Assembly (NCBI RefSeq): GCF_001895085.1
Contig: NZ_BDFD01000004.1
Span: forward strand, 84,184-148,183
Origin: Mariprofundus micogutta
GTDB taxonomy: Bacteria > Pseudomonadota > Zetaproteobacteria > Mariprofundales > Mariprofundaceae
Direction of reading: 5' to 3'
Length of the DNA stretch: 64,000 bases
Part shown: positions 34,130-42,555 of the stretch, piece after piece
Layout of the letters: each line of letters starts with the position of its first letter
Numbering within the stretch: position 1 is the first letter of the stretch
Made by a program: the position numbers and the translations under genes
Notes under the pieces: model-generated
Told to the model about the DNA's origin: nothing
The model's input: only the letters and a program-made list of their open reading frames with translations
The model's database searches: none

Positions 34130-35138
34130 ACCGGCTATTTTTCCTGCGATAACAGCGGTGATGGTCTCATTGCTTGTTATTGGCTGTGCCGGCGATGGAC
34201 TGAAGAATGATCGTATGTTGCGCGGTTTTAATGCCTTGCAGCACAAGAATGTTGCATGGGATGATGCCCGGGCGCAAAAATCAGTAAAAAAACTTGCGGC
34301 AATGGGATCCAATGCTGTTGTTTTTATCCCCTTTCTTGAACAGAAGAGTGCGAGTTCACTTGAAATCAGTAAGTCTGCAGCAGTGACAGATGCGCAACTG
34401 CGTGCTGCGGTACGCCATGCGAAAAAATACGGTTTGAAGGTAACGATTAAACCGCAGATCCTCATTCCCGGCTCATGGGCAGGCGCAATCAAACATAAGG
34501 ATGAACATAGCTGGCAGGCATGGTTCGATAGTTATTCCAAGCGGATAATTGAACATGCACGTTTTGCAGCTGAACTGCGTGTTGATTCATTTGTGATTGG
34601 TACGGAGTTATCACAAGCTGCCAGGCATGTGCCTTGGCCCAGGTTGATACGCCAGCTGCGTGATATCCTGCCCAAGCCAATTATCCTGACTTATGCGGCG
34701 CATAATATTGACGGTTTGAAAGCATTTCCGTATTGGCAGGACTTGGATGCAGTTGCTTTAACATTATACCCCTCATTAGGTGATTCTGGTAGCAAGGAAG
34801 AGATGAAGTTACATATAGATCAGACGGTGGAAGAGCTCCGCCTTGCTGTAGCTGAAATCAACCTCCCATTGTGGGTGCTGGAGATTGGCATGCCTTCAGC
34901 CGCAGGTGCTTCTGCCCGGCCCTGGGAGTGGCACAATTTAAAAAGTGCGAAAGTTGATCTGAGCTTACAAAAAAATGCATTGGATCTATGGTTGAGATCA
35001 CTTGATCAAGCCTGGGTGAATGGGGTGTTTGTCTGGGCGTGGTACAGCGATATTGGAGCTGGCGGTGCGCAAGATGCTGATTACACACCGCAAAACAAGC
35101 CGGCAGAAAAAATGATCAGACGTTATTGGAAGTCTTGA
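34122..35138 (+). CDS. Lipoprotein with GH113-like TIM-barrel glycoside hydrolase domain
   Basis: Predicted lipid-anchored periplasmic glycoside hydrolase, 338 residues from GTG 34122, which has AGGAAAG upstream and overlaps the previous stop. The lipobox is V-I-G-C (Cys about residue 22). The barrel resembles family GH113 (mannanase-like): both expected catalytic glutamates appear, E162 in VIGTELSQA and E254 in LEIGMPS, and FVWAWYSD near the end is typical of strand 8. An open frame back to 34053 would overlap the upstream gene by 77 bases and break the signal peptide. It could trim or release polymer, like BcsZ in cellulose systems. Substrate unknown. Confidence 0.8.
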   Translation: MARPAIFPAITAVMVSLLVIGCAGDGLKNDRMLRGFNALQHKNVAWDDARAQKSVKKLAAMGSNAVVFIPFLEQKSASSLEISKSAAVTDAQLRAAVRHAKKYGLKVTIKPQILIPGSWAGAIKHKDEHSWQAWFDSYSKRIIEHARFAAELRVDSFVIGTELSQAARHVPWPRLIRQLRDILPKPIILTYAAHNIDGLKAFPYWQDLDAVALTLYPSLGDSGSKEEMKLHIDQTVEELRLAVAEINLPLWVLEIGMPSAAGASARPWEWHNLKSAKVDLSLQKNALDLWLRSLDQAWVNGVFVWAWYSDIGAGGAQDADYTPQNKPAEKMIRRYWKS

Positions 35139-35151
35139 GGGAAGGGGCACT

Positions 35152-36084
35152 ATGAGTCGAGTGACTGGAAACAACAGAAAGCAATTGACGCTGCTGGCGG
35201 CACTACTCACCGTTATTCTGTCCATATCGGGAAAAGCCGATGCGGGTGTCGGTATGCTAGAGCAGGGAGAGCATCTCATCACCGGTAATTTGAATTTTAC
35301 TGCTGCCGATAAACACTGGGACGTTTCGCGCAATACGATTGATAGCATCTGTAAAGCCAGGAATTTTGGTGCGACAGTGGGTTATGAGTACGGCTGGTCA
35401 TACTTTCATACTGTTTATGCCAACATTGGCATGGGTTATCGCAGATGTGGCCAACGTGGTCTTCCCGGGCCCGGTGTTCTGGTTACAGGTAATGCAAAGG
35501 GTCTGGCAGATATTGAGTTGGGTGTGAGAACTCGTTTTTCCGGGCACTATCTGGACAGTGCTGCATGGGAGGCATTCCTGATTATTCCTACAGGATATAA
35601 TAATGGGCCATCAGCGCTTGGTAAGGGAGCGCTTGGTGCAGGTTTGGGCGTCCTGTTCTCATCTGATCCGAGTCATAACTTCCCGTTCAGAACCTGGCGG
35701 GTGAATTCAAGGAAATGGGGTTGGAAGGCCGGTTCCAAGTTTACCTATTTCTTCAGTGGTAAAGGTAATACTTTGCGCTCGTATGCGGCTATTCAGTACG
35801 CGGTAACAGAAACTGACTTTGTCAGAACCGGTGATTACTTTGATCTGCGTCTGATAAACAGTATCGGCTTTGCCAACAGAGGCGTACAGAATGCAATTTT
35901 TGTTAATCAGGCTGTGGGTAGCATTACCAGTTCGGACCAAACCTCTATTCAGATCAGTTACACCCACTCGTTTATCGGTACAGGGTGGAGTGCAAATATT
36001 CTGTTCGGCAAGGCCCTGTACGGGCGTAATGCTCCGATTTCGTGGTATACAGGGCTTGGTGCCAGTTATAGGTGGAGAGATTAA
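35152..36084 (+). CDS. Predicted outer-membrane beta-barrel protein, XagA-like
   Basis: A 310-residue protein with a signal peptide (cleavage likely after GKADA, residue 31). The remainder is rich in alternating aromatic and glycine residues typical of outer-membrane strands (FGATVGYEYGWSYFHTVYAN, AGLGVLF, WKAGSKFTYFF, FIGTGWSANILFG, WYTGLGASYRW). The last residues are WRD rather than a C-terminal Phe, slightly unusual for a barrel. Similar proteins accompany XagB-type transferases, as I understand that locus. In this operon it may form the exit pore for the polymer. Assignment rests on pattern and context, not on a defined motif. Confidence 0.7.
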   Translation: MSRVTGNNRKQLTLLAALLTVILSISGKADAGVGMLEQGEHLITGNLNFTAADKHWDVSRNTIDSICKARNFGATVGYEYGWSYFHTVYANIGMGYRRCGQRGLPGPGVLVTGNAKGLADIELGVRTRFSGHYLDSAAWEAFLIIPTGYNNGPSALGKGALGAGLGVLFSSDPSHNFPFRTWRVNSRKWGWKAGSKFTYFFSGKGNTLRSYAAIQYAVTETDFVRTGDYFDLRLINSIGFANRGVQNAIFVNQAVGSITSSDQTSIQISYTHSFIGTGWSANILFGKALYGRNAPISWYTGLGASYRWRD

Positions 36085-36087
36085 ATA

Positions 36088-39000
36088 ATGGCTGATAGAA
36101 AATCCTTATTTGTCCATCTGGCAGCCTTGTCAATGATGACGGTCTCAGCCAGTGCCTGGCTGTTTGCGGCAGAGGGCGATGTTTATCAAATGATGAACTC
36201 ATCCGGCTTGCATCAAAGTCCTGATGACTCATCTGATATTGTGGCTACTGCACAACGGGGTGAGCGGGCAACGGAACTGGAAAGTAAAGGCGCCTGGAAA
36301 AAAGTCATTCTGCAGAGCGGTGACGTTGGCTGGACATATACGTCATCACTGGATCTTGTGCCTTCATCTTTGCAGGCGAAAGGCGGCCAATGGAATGATG
36401 TGGAGTCGCGTGCCAAACAGGGGGCTGACTCTAGCTGGGCTGCGACTGAAACTGATCTGGCTGGCAAGGCTGCTTCTGCAACCCTGGCTCAGGGTGACGT
36501 TGTGGTGGCCTTTGATCTGGATGAACCTGTCGTACTCCCGGTTAAGGGGCTGGATGCAGTTGATGGAGAGCAGTCGGTCAGGGTGATCGAAGATGCACCT
36601 GTGGAAACCAATCAAACTGTACAGAGTAAAACTGCTGGAGAGGTTGATGTTGCAGAGCCGGTAGCTGTTGAAGCTGCTGCTGAAGAGGTGACAAACACGC
36701 CGGCATCACAGCAGTCAGTAGATACAATTGATCAGAGCGAGATGACTAAAGCTGATCAGCCTGCTGAGTCGGTACAGCTTGCTGATTCAGCAGATTCTGC
36801 CTCAGAACAGCAAGTGGTTGAAGTGATTGATCAGGAAATAATGACTGAAGCTGCTCAGCCAGCTGAACCCGTACAGCTTGCTGATACGGCAGAGCCGGTC
36901 TCAGAACAACAGCCGCTTGAAGTGATTAATCAGAATGTTGTTGCCGAAGCTGAACCGGAGCAGTCGGTTGAACAGGTTCAGCTTGTTGATACTAAAAAGG
37001 ATCAGACTGCACCTGCGCAGGTTGCAGAACAGCAGCCAATACAAACGATAGATCAGAATGATTCAGCGAATGAAGTTGTAGCAGAGCCTGTTGAAGTGAT
37101 TGCACATGAAGCTGTAGTTGAAGAGAAACCTGCTACTGCTGAACAAGCAGCTCCTGAATCAGCAGTCGCACCTGTCAATGAGACTGCGCCAGTTGATGAA
37201 ACATCTATGGCCAGGGTTGCTGTTGATGCTCCTGCCGAAGCTGTGGCGGCCGACGAGATAGTAGAAACTGCCGATGAGCCCCTGGTCGAGGAAGTGGCTT
37301 CAACTCAGGAAGCCTCAATGTTGCCGGGTGATACTGCCGGAGCAGAAGAGCAGGTTGTGAAAACTACAACCATTCGCTCAGGGCCGGGCTCACTATATGA
37401 TGTGCTTGGATGGGCAGGAACCGGTGCCCGGATTGAGACACTGGAACAGCAGGGTTCATGGCTGAAAGTGCGCATGAGGGATAGTGGCAGAGTCGGTTGG
37501 ATTGAAGCTGATGCCATGCATGCAAGCTCAGAGCCGCAAATGGATATGGTTGAATCAAAACCTGAACCGATGGCTGTAGAAACTACACCGCTAGATACAC
37601 AAGCCGACGAGAATGAAGTTACCGTATTTGAAGCCAAACCAGAGGCTACTGCTCCAACTGCCGAGACGCCTGTAGAAAAGAGTGTTCCTCAAACGGCGAT
37701 GAATCAGGAGGTCTCAGTTACTTCTGATCCCGCACCTGTAGTCGAAGTTGTACCACAGCCTGAACCTGTGCCTACCGAAGTTGCACCTGTAACGCCGCAC
37801 TCTTCTGAAAATGGAGTTACTGTTTTTGAAACGAGCCAGACCACTTCTGCGAAACTTGAACCACTGAAAGCTAAAGAGAGTACAACTGTCGTGGATTCAC
37901 AGGCAGTAGCCCCGGTCAAACAGGACATCGCTGCTTCACCCGCACCAGAACCACAGGCCGTTGAAGTTGCACCTCAGACAGAAGCTGAGCCGGTCAGAGT
38001 AACGTCAACCGCAGTATCGCCAGTAGAAAACAAGGTGGTCGCAGCTGAAGTTGCCCCGCCTGTAGTTCAGACCATGACAGAAGAGCCGATTATTGACGGA
38101 CAGAAGAAACAGCTAACTAAAACCACTACAATCCGTTCCGCACCTGGCGCTCTGTCCGAGATGCTGGGTTGGGCTGGTAGCGGTGCCATGGTTGTGATTT
38201 TGCAGCAACAGGATTCATGGCTGAAGGTGCGCATGGCTGATAGTGGTCGTATCGGTTGGATTGATTCAACATCTGTTCAGCAAGTATCATCAGTACCGCA
38301 ACAGGTGGCGGCAACGCCTGTAAGTACCTCGCCTGACGTGAAAGCAGAAGTTGTTGAATCCAAGCCGGTTGAAAAGCCAGTAGAGAAACCTCAACCGGTT
38401 ACAACAGAGCCGGTAGCCAAGCCAGAAGTCGCACCTGTACAGATGGATGCTGCAGCAGTTCCGGCAAATGAATCGCCTGATAAGAATCTGATGCGTTTTA
38501 CCAGAAAGGCGAACCTGCGTGCTGGCCCTGATGCAAAATATGATGTTGTGACCTGGGCAGGCATTGATGCTTACGCTAACCAGTTGGATTCGCGCGGTGA
38601 CTGGCTCAAGGTTCAGATGCAGGAAAGCAAACGTATTGGCTGGGCATACAAGAGCTCCATGCAGTTGGCGAGCGCAGCCACGCCCTCAACTGTTGTAGCG
38701 AATGATGCGCAGGTAGAGGTTGAGCCGGTTCCAGTGATTGAGCATAAGACAGGCCCTCTGTATTTCTTTAAGCAGACTACAAACCTGCGGGCAGGTCCGG
38801 ACAAAAAGTATGATGTTGTAGCCTGGGGGGCACGCAATGAATCAGCCTCTGAGCTGCAGCGCAAGGGCAGCTGGAGCAAAGTGCGTATGACGCTGAGCAA
38901 CAGAATCGGCTGGGTATTTAACAGCGCGCTGGTACGGGCTGAAACCACGCCGGTGGTTACTGTAGCCAGCAACAAAGCTGCAAGTAAAACAACACCTGTT

Positions 39001-40998
39001 AAGCAGGCTGATGCGAACAGCAAGCTGTATAAAGTAACAAAAACCTCAACGCTGCGTGTTCATGCCCAGGAACAGTCTGAAATTAATAGCTGGGTGGCAA
39101 AGGGTGAGACTGTAGCGATACTGCAGAGTAGTGATGGCTGGGCGCGTGTTAATCCACAGAATGATGGAAAAGATGCAGGATGGATGAAATCTGAGCTGCT
39201 TCAGGAAATTAAACCAGCTGTACAGCCAGTAAGTCCAGAACACGTCATTACCAAACATAATGTAGATCAATATAAGAAACGGATATCACACGGGGAAACA
39301 TTCAACTTCTCGTATGCGGCTCTGGAGCATGCGCTGTATAAAATTCCGGTTGAAGAGCTGTACATCAATATGGATGAAGGCTATCTGGACGCGGTATTCA
39401 AAAAGGGTACCTATGATCGCTCTGAATTCGATATCGAAATGAGGACCAAAGGACATACTCTGAATAAAACACTGCTGGGCACAGTGAATGTGCTTGGTAG
39501 TTCGACTCGTGTATTTGCCAAGAAGTCCCTGCTGATTAAATTGGATAAAGAGGGTGGTCGCTGGTACGGACATCGCAGGATTGCGCTGCGCTCCATGGCA
39601 TCGGACAAGGCAATGATGCGTGAGTGGATGGCATGGAAGTTGATGGCTGCAGTGGGCATGAAAGTGCCTGAAGTGCATCTGGTCAGGGTTACATTTAATG
39701 AAGGTCGGCGCGTTGGTCTTTATCTGTCGATTGAATGGATGGGCACCAACTTCCTGGCGGCCAATAATATGGATATCAGGGGTGAGTTTTACCAGCCGGA
39801 AGATTCCGAATACTGCGGAGATCTGAAGAGCACCGACAGATTGGATGTCTGCTTCAATAAAATCACCCCGCAGGATGAGGATTACAGTTCACTCAGTGAT
39901 ATGGCGACAGCTGTCAGTCAGGCACGCGTGGATGAGATGCATACCGTACTGGCCAGACATTTTGAAGATGAGTCTGTGATTAACTGGATTGCTGTGAATG
40001 CTCTGGTAACCGATGGAGACACCTATAACAAGAACTACTGGTTGTACCGTGATCCGACAGCAAACAAATGGACCATTATTCCATGGGATTACAATCTGAC
40101 GTTCGGACGCACTTACGATCCATTTACTGAAAAACCATATAAAATCTTCAACGATAACTTCCAGTATTATTATCCACCGGATGTAGGTGTAAGTAATCCG
40201 TTGAAAGACAAGGCACTGACCAATCCGCGTCTGAAATATCGCCTGATGCAGAAGATCAGACATCTTCTGGGACTGGAGGCCAATGGTCCGGAAGATACAT
40301 TCGGCTGGTTCTCACCTACAGTCATGCATGCTCGCATTGGTAACCTTGCTTCGGTTATCGGTAAGGAGCTGTATAAGGATAACTTTATCGTTTATGGCGA
40401 GGATGACTTCAGAAAAACTTATGAGGCATTGATGTATTATGTCACTGCACATGACCACTTCCTGAATAAGAAGCTGTTTGGCTCTTACAAGTGGACGCCA
40501 GCCGATCCTGACGCTGCTCCGATATTCGATTGGCCATTGCCGACTGAGCTTCATGGTAAGGGTGTGATCAAAGCAGGTCGCGATTCCATTTATATGACCG
40601 ATGCAGGCTGGGGATTGTTTGCAGGGCACCTGGTACTGAATCATCCGGTGGCAACCCGAACTGCGGTAAACATGAAAGTTGAAGGTGGCCAGAAGCCGAA
40701 ATATCTGCCATCAGGACAGTCATCGGCGCGATGTGTCCAGCGTTCATGGGTGCTTTCGGTAGGCTCTGGTGTTTCCACAAGCGGTGACCTTATGGTTGAG
40801 TATTTGCAGGAAAACTCGCGCAGAACCGAGGTGCCGGTGACGGTACACGAGGACAGGCTTGAGTTGTGGATGAATGATGGTAACCGTTGGAAACCGCTGA
40901 AAACCGAAGTGAATGAATATTCCAATACACTGACAGCCAGAGGTGTACCGCTCAGATCAGGACGTAATCATCGCTTTGTAGCCTGCAGCCCGTTCTGA
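36088..40998 (+). CDS. Secreted multi-SH3 protein with CotH-type kinase domain
   Basis: Exported protein of 1636 residues with an N-terminal signal peptide (about 1-27). Six bacterial SH3 domains lie at about 29-91, 422-479, 675-731, 802-860, 892-949 and 981-1038, most with the TTxxRxGP start and GW(I/V) end. Between the first three are long Pro/Glu/Val/Ala linkers with internal repeats. A CotH-like domain follows (about 1052-1475), with RIALRSMASDKAMMREW and a KNYWLYRD...PWDYNLTFG segment that matches the metal/ATP site of CotH kinases, and then a C-terminal domain of about 150 residues. CotH proteins are atypical protein kinases acting outside the cytoplasm. SH3 domains in bacteria bind wall or surface ligands. 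GGAGAG precedes the ATG. Last gene of the operon, before a terminator. Confidence 0.88.
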   Translation: MADRKSLFVHLAALSMMTVSASAWLFAAEGDVYQMMNSSGLHQSPDDSSDIVATAQRGERATELESKGAWKKVILQSGDVGWTYTSSLDLVPSSLQAKGGQWNDVESRAKQGADSSWAATETDLAGKAASATLAQGDVVVAFDLDEPVVLPVKGLDAVDGEQSVRVIEDAPVETNQTVQSKTAGEVDVAEPVAVEAAAEEVTNTPASQQSVDTIDQSEMTKADQPAESVQLADSADSASEQQVVEVIDQEIMTEAAQPAEPVQLADTAEPVSEQQPLEVINQNVVAEAEPEQSVEQVQLVDTKKDQTAPAQVAEQQPIQTIDQNDSANEVVAEPVEVIAHEAVVEEKPATAEQAAPESAVAPVNETAPVDETSMARVAVDAPAEAVAADEIVETADEPLVEEVASTQEASMLPGDTAGAEEQVVKTTTIRSGPGSLYDVLGWAGTGARIETLEQQGSWLKVRMRDSGRVGWIEADAMHASSEPQMDMVESKPEPMAVETTPLDTQADENEVTVFEAKPEATAPTAETPVEKSVPQTAMNQEVSVTSDPAPVVEVVPQPEPVPTEVAPVTPHSSENGVTVFETSQTTSAKLEPLKAKESTTVVDSQAVAPVKQDIAASPAPEPQAVEVAPQTEAEPVRVTSTAVSPVENKVVAAEVAPPVVQTMTEEPIIDGQKKQLTKTTTIRSAPGALSEMLGWAGSGAMVVILQQQDSWLKVRMADSGRIGWIDSTSVQQVSSVPQQVAATPVSTSPDVKAEVVESKPVEKPVEKPQPVTTEPVAKPEVAPVQMDAAAVPANESPDKNLMRFTRKANLRAGPDAKYDVVTWAGIDAYANQLDSRGDWLKVQMQESKRIGWAYKSSMQLASAATPSTVVANDAQVEVEPVPVIEHKTGPLYFFKQTTNLRAGPDKKYDVVAWGARNESASELQRKGSWSKVRMTLSNRIGWVFNSALVRAETTPVVTVASNKAASKTTPVKQADANSKLYKVTKTSTLRVHAQEQSEINSWVAKGETVAILQSSDGWARVNPQNDGKDAGWMKSELLQEIKPAVQPVSPEHVITKHNVDQYKKRISHGETFNFSYAALEHALYKIPVEELYINMDEGYLDAVFKKGTYDRSEFDIEMRTKGHTLNKTLLGTVNVLGSSTRVFAKKSLLIKLDKEGGRWYGHRRIALRSMASDKAMMREWMAWKLMAAVGMKVPEVHLVRVTFNEGRRVGLYLSIEWMGTNFLAANNMDIRGEFYQPEDSEYCGDLKSTDRLDVCFNKITPQDEDYSSLSDMATAVSQARVDEMHTVLARHFEDESVINWIAVNALVTDGDTYNKNYWLYRDPTANKWTIIPWDYNLTFGRTYDPFTEKPYKIFNDNFQYYYPPDVGVSNPLKDKALTNPRLKYRLMQKIRHLLGLEANGPEDTFGWFSPTVMHARIGNLASVIGKELYKDNFIVYGEDDFRKTYEALMYYVTAHDHFLNKKLFGSYKWTPADPDAAPIFDWPLPTELHGKGVIKAGRDSIYMTDAGWGLFAGHLVLNHPVATRTAVNMKVEGGQKPKYLPSGQSSARCVQRSWVLSVGSGVSTSGDLMVEYLQENSRRTEVPVTVHEDRLELWMNDGNRWKPLKTEVNEYSNTLTARGVPLRSGRNHRFVACSPF
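36706..37063 (+). repeat. Imperfect coding repeats in the SH3-CotH linker
   Basis: About three degenerate copies of a 32-41 residue unit of the pattern QPAE.VQLAD....SEQQ..EVIDQ, visible in both DNA and protein. The units make an acidic, proline-rich, probably unfolded spacer between SH3 domains 1 and 2. Such coding repeats can change copy number between strains. Confidence 0.7.
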
Positions 40999-41053
40999 TT
41001 GTTAGGCCAGTGTCTATCAGAGTGTCCAGTTCGTAGCGTTTAATTAGGTAACA

Positions 41054-41085
41054 GATGTCCCCTGTTTGGGGGACAGCATCTTTTC
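41054..41085 (+). terminator. Rho-independent terminator after the CotH gene
   Basis: Stem tgtcccc (41056-41062) with gggggaca (41068-41075), 5-base loop, then gcatc and TTTT at 41081-41084. It ends the 28.1-41.0 kb operon. The remaining roughly 180 bases to the next gene hold AT-rich sequence with no clear promoter. Confidence 0.7.
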
Positions 41086-41262
41086 TGATTATCTCTGTAA
41101 TGCCGCGTTCTATCTGGTGATGCGGTGATAAAAAGTGACTTTTTTTCGAATTTAATCGATACTAAGGTTCTTCGGTTGCATGTTTACCACACCTGATATG
41201 GCTGTCAGTGATGTGTGGAAGATACAGTTTTTGCTGTTGTACGTTTGTAGTGTGGGGATGTT

Positions 41263-42555
41263 TTGGCGAATTTAATCAGTAAAGTCTGGGATGATATGAA
41301 AAGCCCTGAAGGCAAAGCGACGTTCCAGTTTGCTATCCGCCTTTTTTTGATTCTTTTTGCCTACTATCTGATGAAACCTGTGCGAGAAGGTCTTATTCTC
41401 GATGGTGGCAGTGCCGAGATACGAAGTTTTGCCCTGGCCGGTCAGGCGGCCCTGTTATTGATTATGGTGCCGATATACGGGCACATTATAAAGCACCTGC
41501 AAGGGAACAAGTTGTTCCACGCAGTTACGATCTTCCTGGCCAGCAACATTATGTTGTTCTACTTCCTGTACAGGGCAGGTTATGACATCGGTGTGCCGTT
41601 CTTTATCTGGCTGGGCATATTCTCCGTTTTGCAGATTTCCCAATTCTGGACCATGGTTAGTGACTATCACTGCGTGGAAAGCGGTAAACGACTGACATCC
41701 TATATTGCTATTGGTGGCTCTTTAGGGGCGATGGTTGGTTCCATGTTTGCCAAGTTCCTGTATCTGGAGTTAGACGCTGACGGGTTGATGATACTGGCGA
41801 TGATTATGTTGGCGATTGCCGTGGTGATACCGACTGCGAATGTAGCGATGAGAAAAGATCATGATCATGTCGATGATGAGTCCATTTCACATCTGCTCGG
41901 TGGACTGAAAAAAGTGTTTGATAATTCTTATCTGCGCTGGATTGCGGCATCCGTTGTGCTGTTAAACCTGATTAATTCCACGGGTGAATTTATTTTGGCC
42001 GATTTTGTGACGGGTGAGAAAAGTGGTGCTGAAATCGGCGCATTTTATGCCACGTTTTACCTCTATGTGAATATTGCTACGCTGGTGTTGCAGGCTTTCG
42101 TGGTTCGGCCTATGTATCAGGTGATTGGTGTGGGCGGCGCTTTGATCAGTCTGGCCGTATTTAATCTTGCGATGTATATCTCTGTGCTGGCTTTCCCGGT
42201 GCTGGCATGGTTTGCAATTGTGAAAATGGCTGACAACAGTATTGATTATTCCGTAGCCAATACCACCAAGCAGATTCTGTTTCTGCCGCTGGACCGCTTT
42301 ACGCGTTATGAAGGTATGCTGGCCATTAATACATTTTTTACCCGTTTTGGTGATCTGATTCAGGGCGGTGTCATTTTCGTTGTGATCTCCATGTTGGCGA
42401 TGCCGACCATGTTTCTGGTCGGGGTAAATATTACTTTGTGTCTGCTTTGGCTGTTTGTTACATTCAATGTCAGCAGGCGTTTTAAAATTTGGTCTGAAAA
42501 ATCGGAAGCAGTACTAAAAGCTGAAGCAGACGTTAAAGGAGAGGGTCAGGCATGA
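41263..42555 (+). CDS. TLC-type nucleotide-transporter-like (Npt/AAA family) membrane protein
   Basis: Polytopic protein of 430 residues with about twelve membrane helices. The pattern YYLMKPVREGLIL near the N-terminus, FWTMVSDYHCVESGKRLTSYIAIGGSLGA near 127 (core SGKRLTSYIAIGGSLGA), and VRPMYQVIGVGGAL match the ATP/ADP-antiporter-like family, which in free-living bacteria has unknown substrates. True obligate-intracellular ATP thieves are a different branch. The start is a TTG at 41263 with GGGGATG upstream; no ATG lies before residue 12. It ends in a four-base overlap with manC, so the two are one transcript and it may serve envelope sugar-nucleotide supply; that is a guess. Confidence 0.78.
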   Translation: MANLISKVWDDMKSPEGKATFQFAIRLFLILFAYYLMKPVREGLILDGGSAEIRSFALAGQAALLLIMVPIYGHIIKHLQGNKLFHAVTIFLASNIMLFYFLYRAGYDIGVPFFIWLGIFSVLQISQFWTMVSDYHCVESGKRLTSYIAIGGSLGAMVGSMFAKFLYLELDADGLMILAMIMLAIAVVIPTANVAMRKDHDHVDDESISHLLGGLKKVFDNSYLRWIAASVVLLNLINSTGEFILADFVTGEKSGAEIGAFYATFYLYVNIATLVLQAFVVRPMYQVIGVGGALISLAVFNLAMYISVLAFPVLAWFAIVKMADNSIDYSVANTTKQILFLPLDRFTRYEGMLAINTFFTRFGDLIQGGVIFVVISMLAMPTMFLVGVNITLCLLWLFVTFNVSRRFKIWSEKSEAVLKAEADVKGEGQA

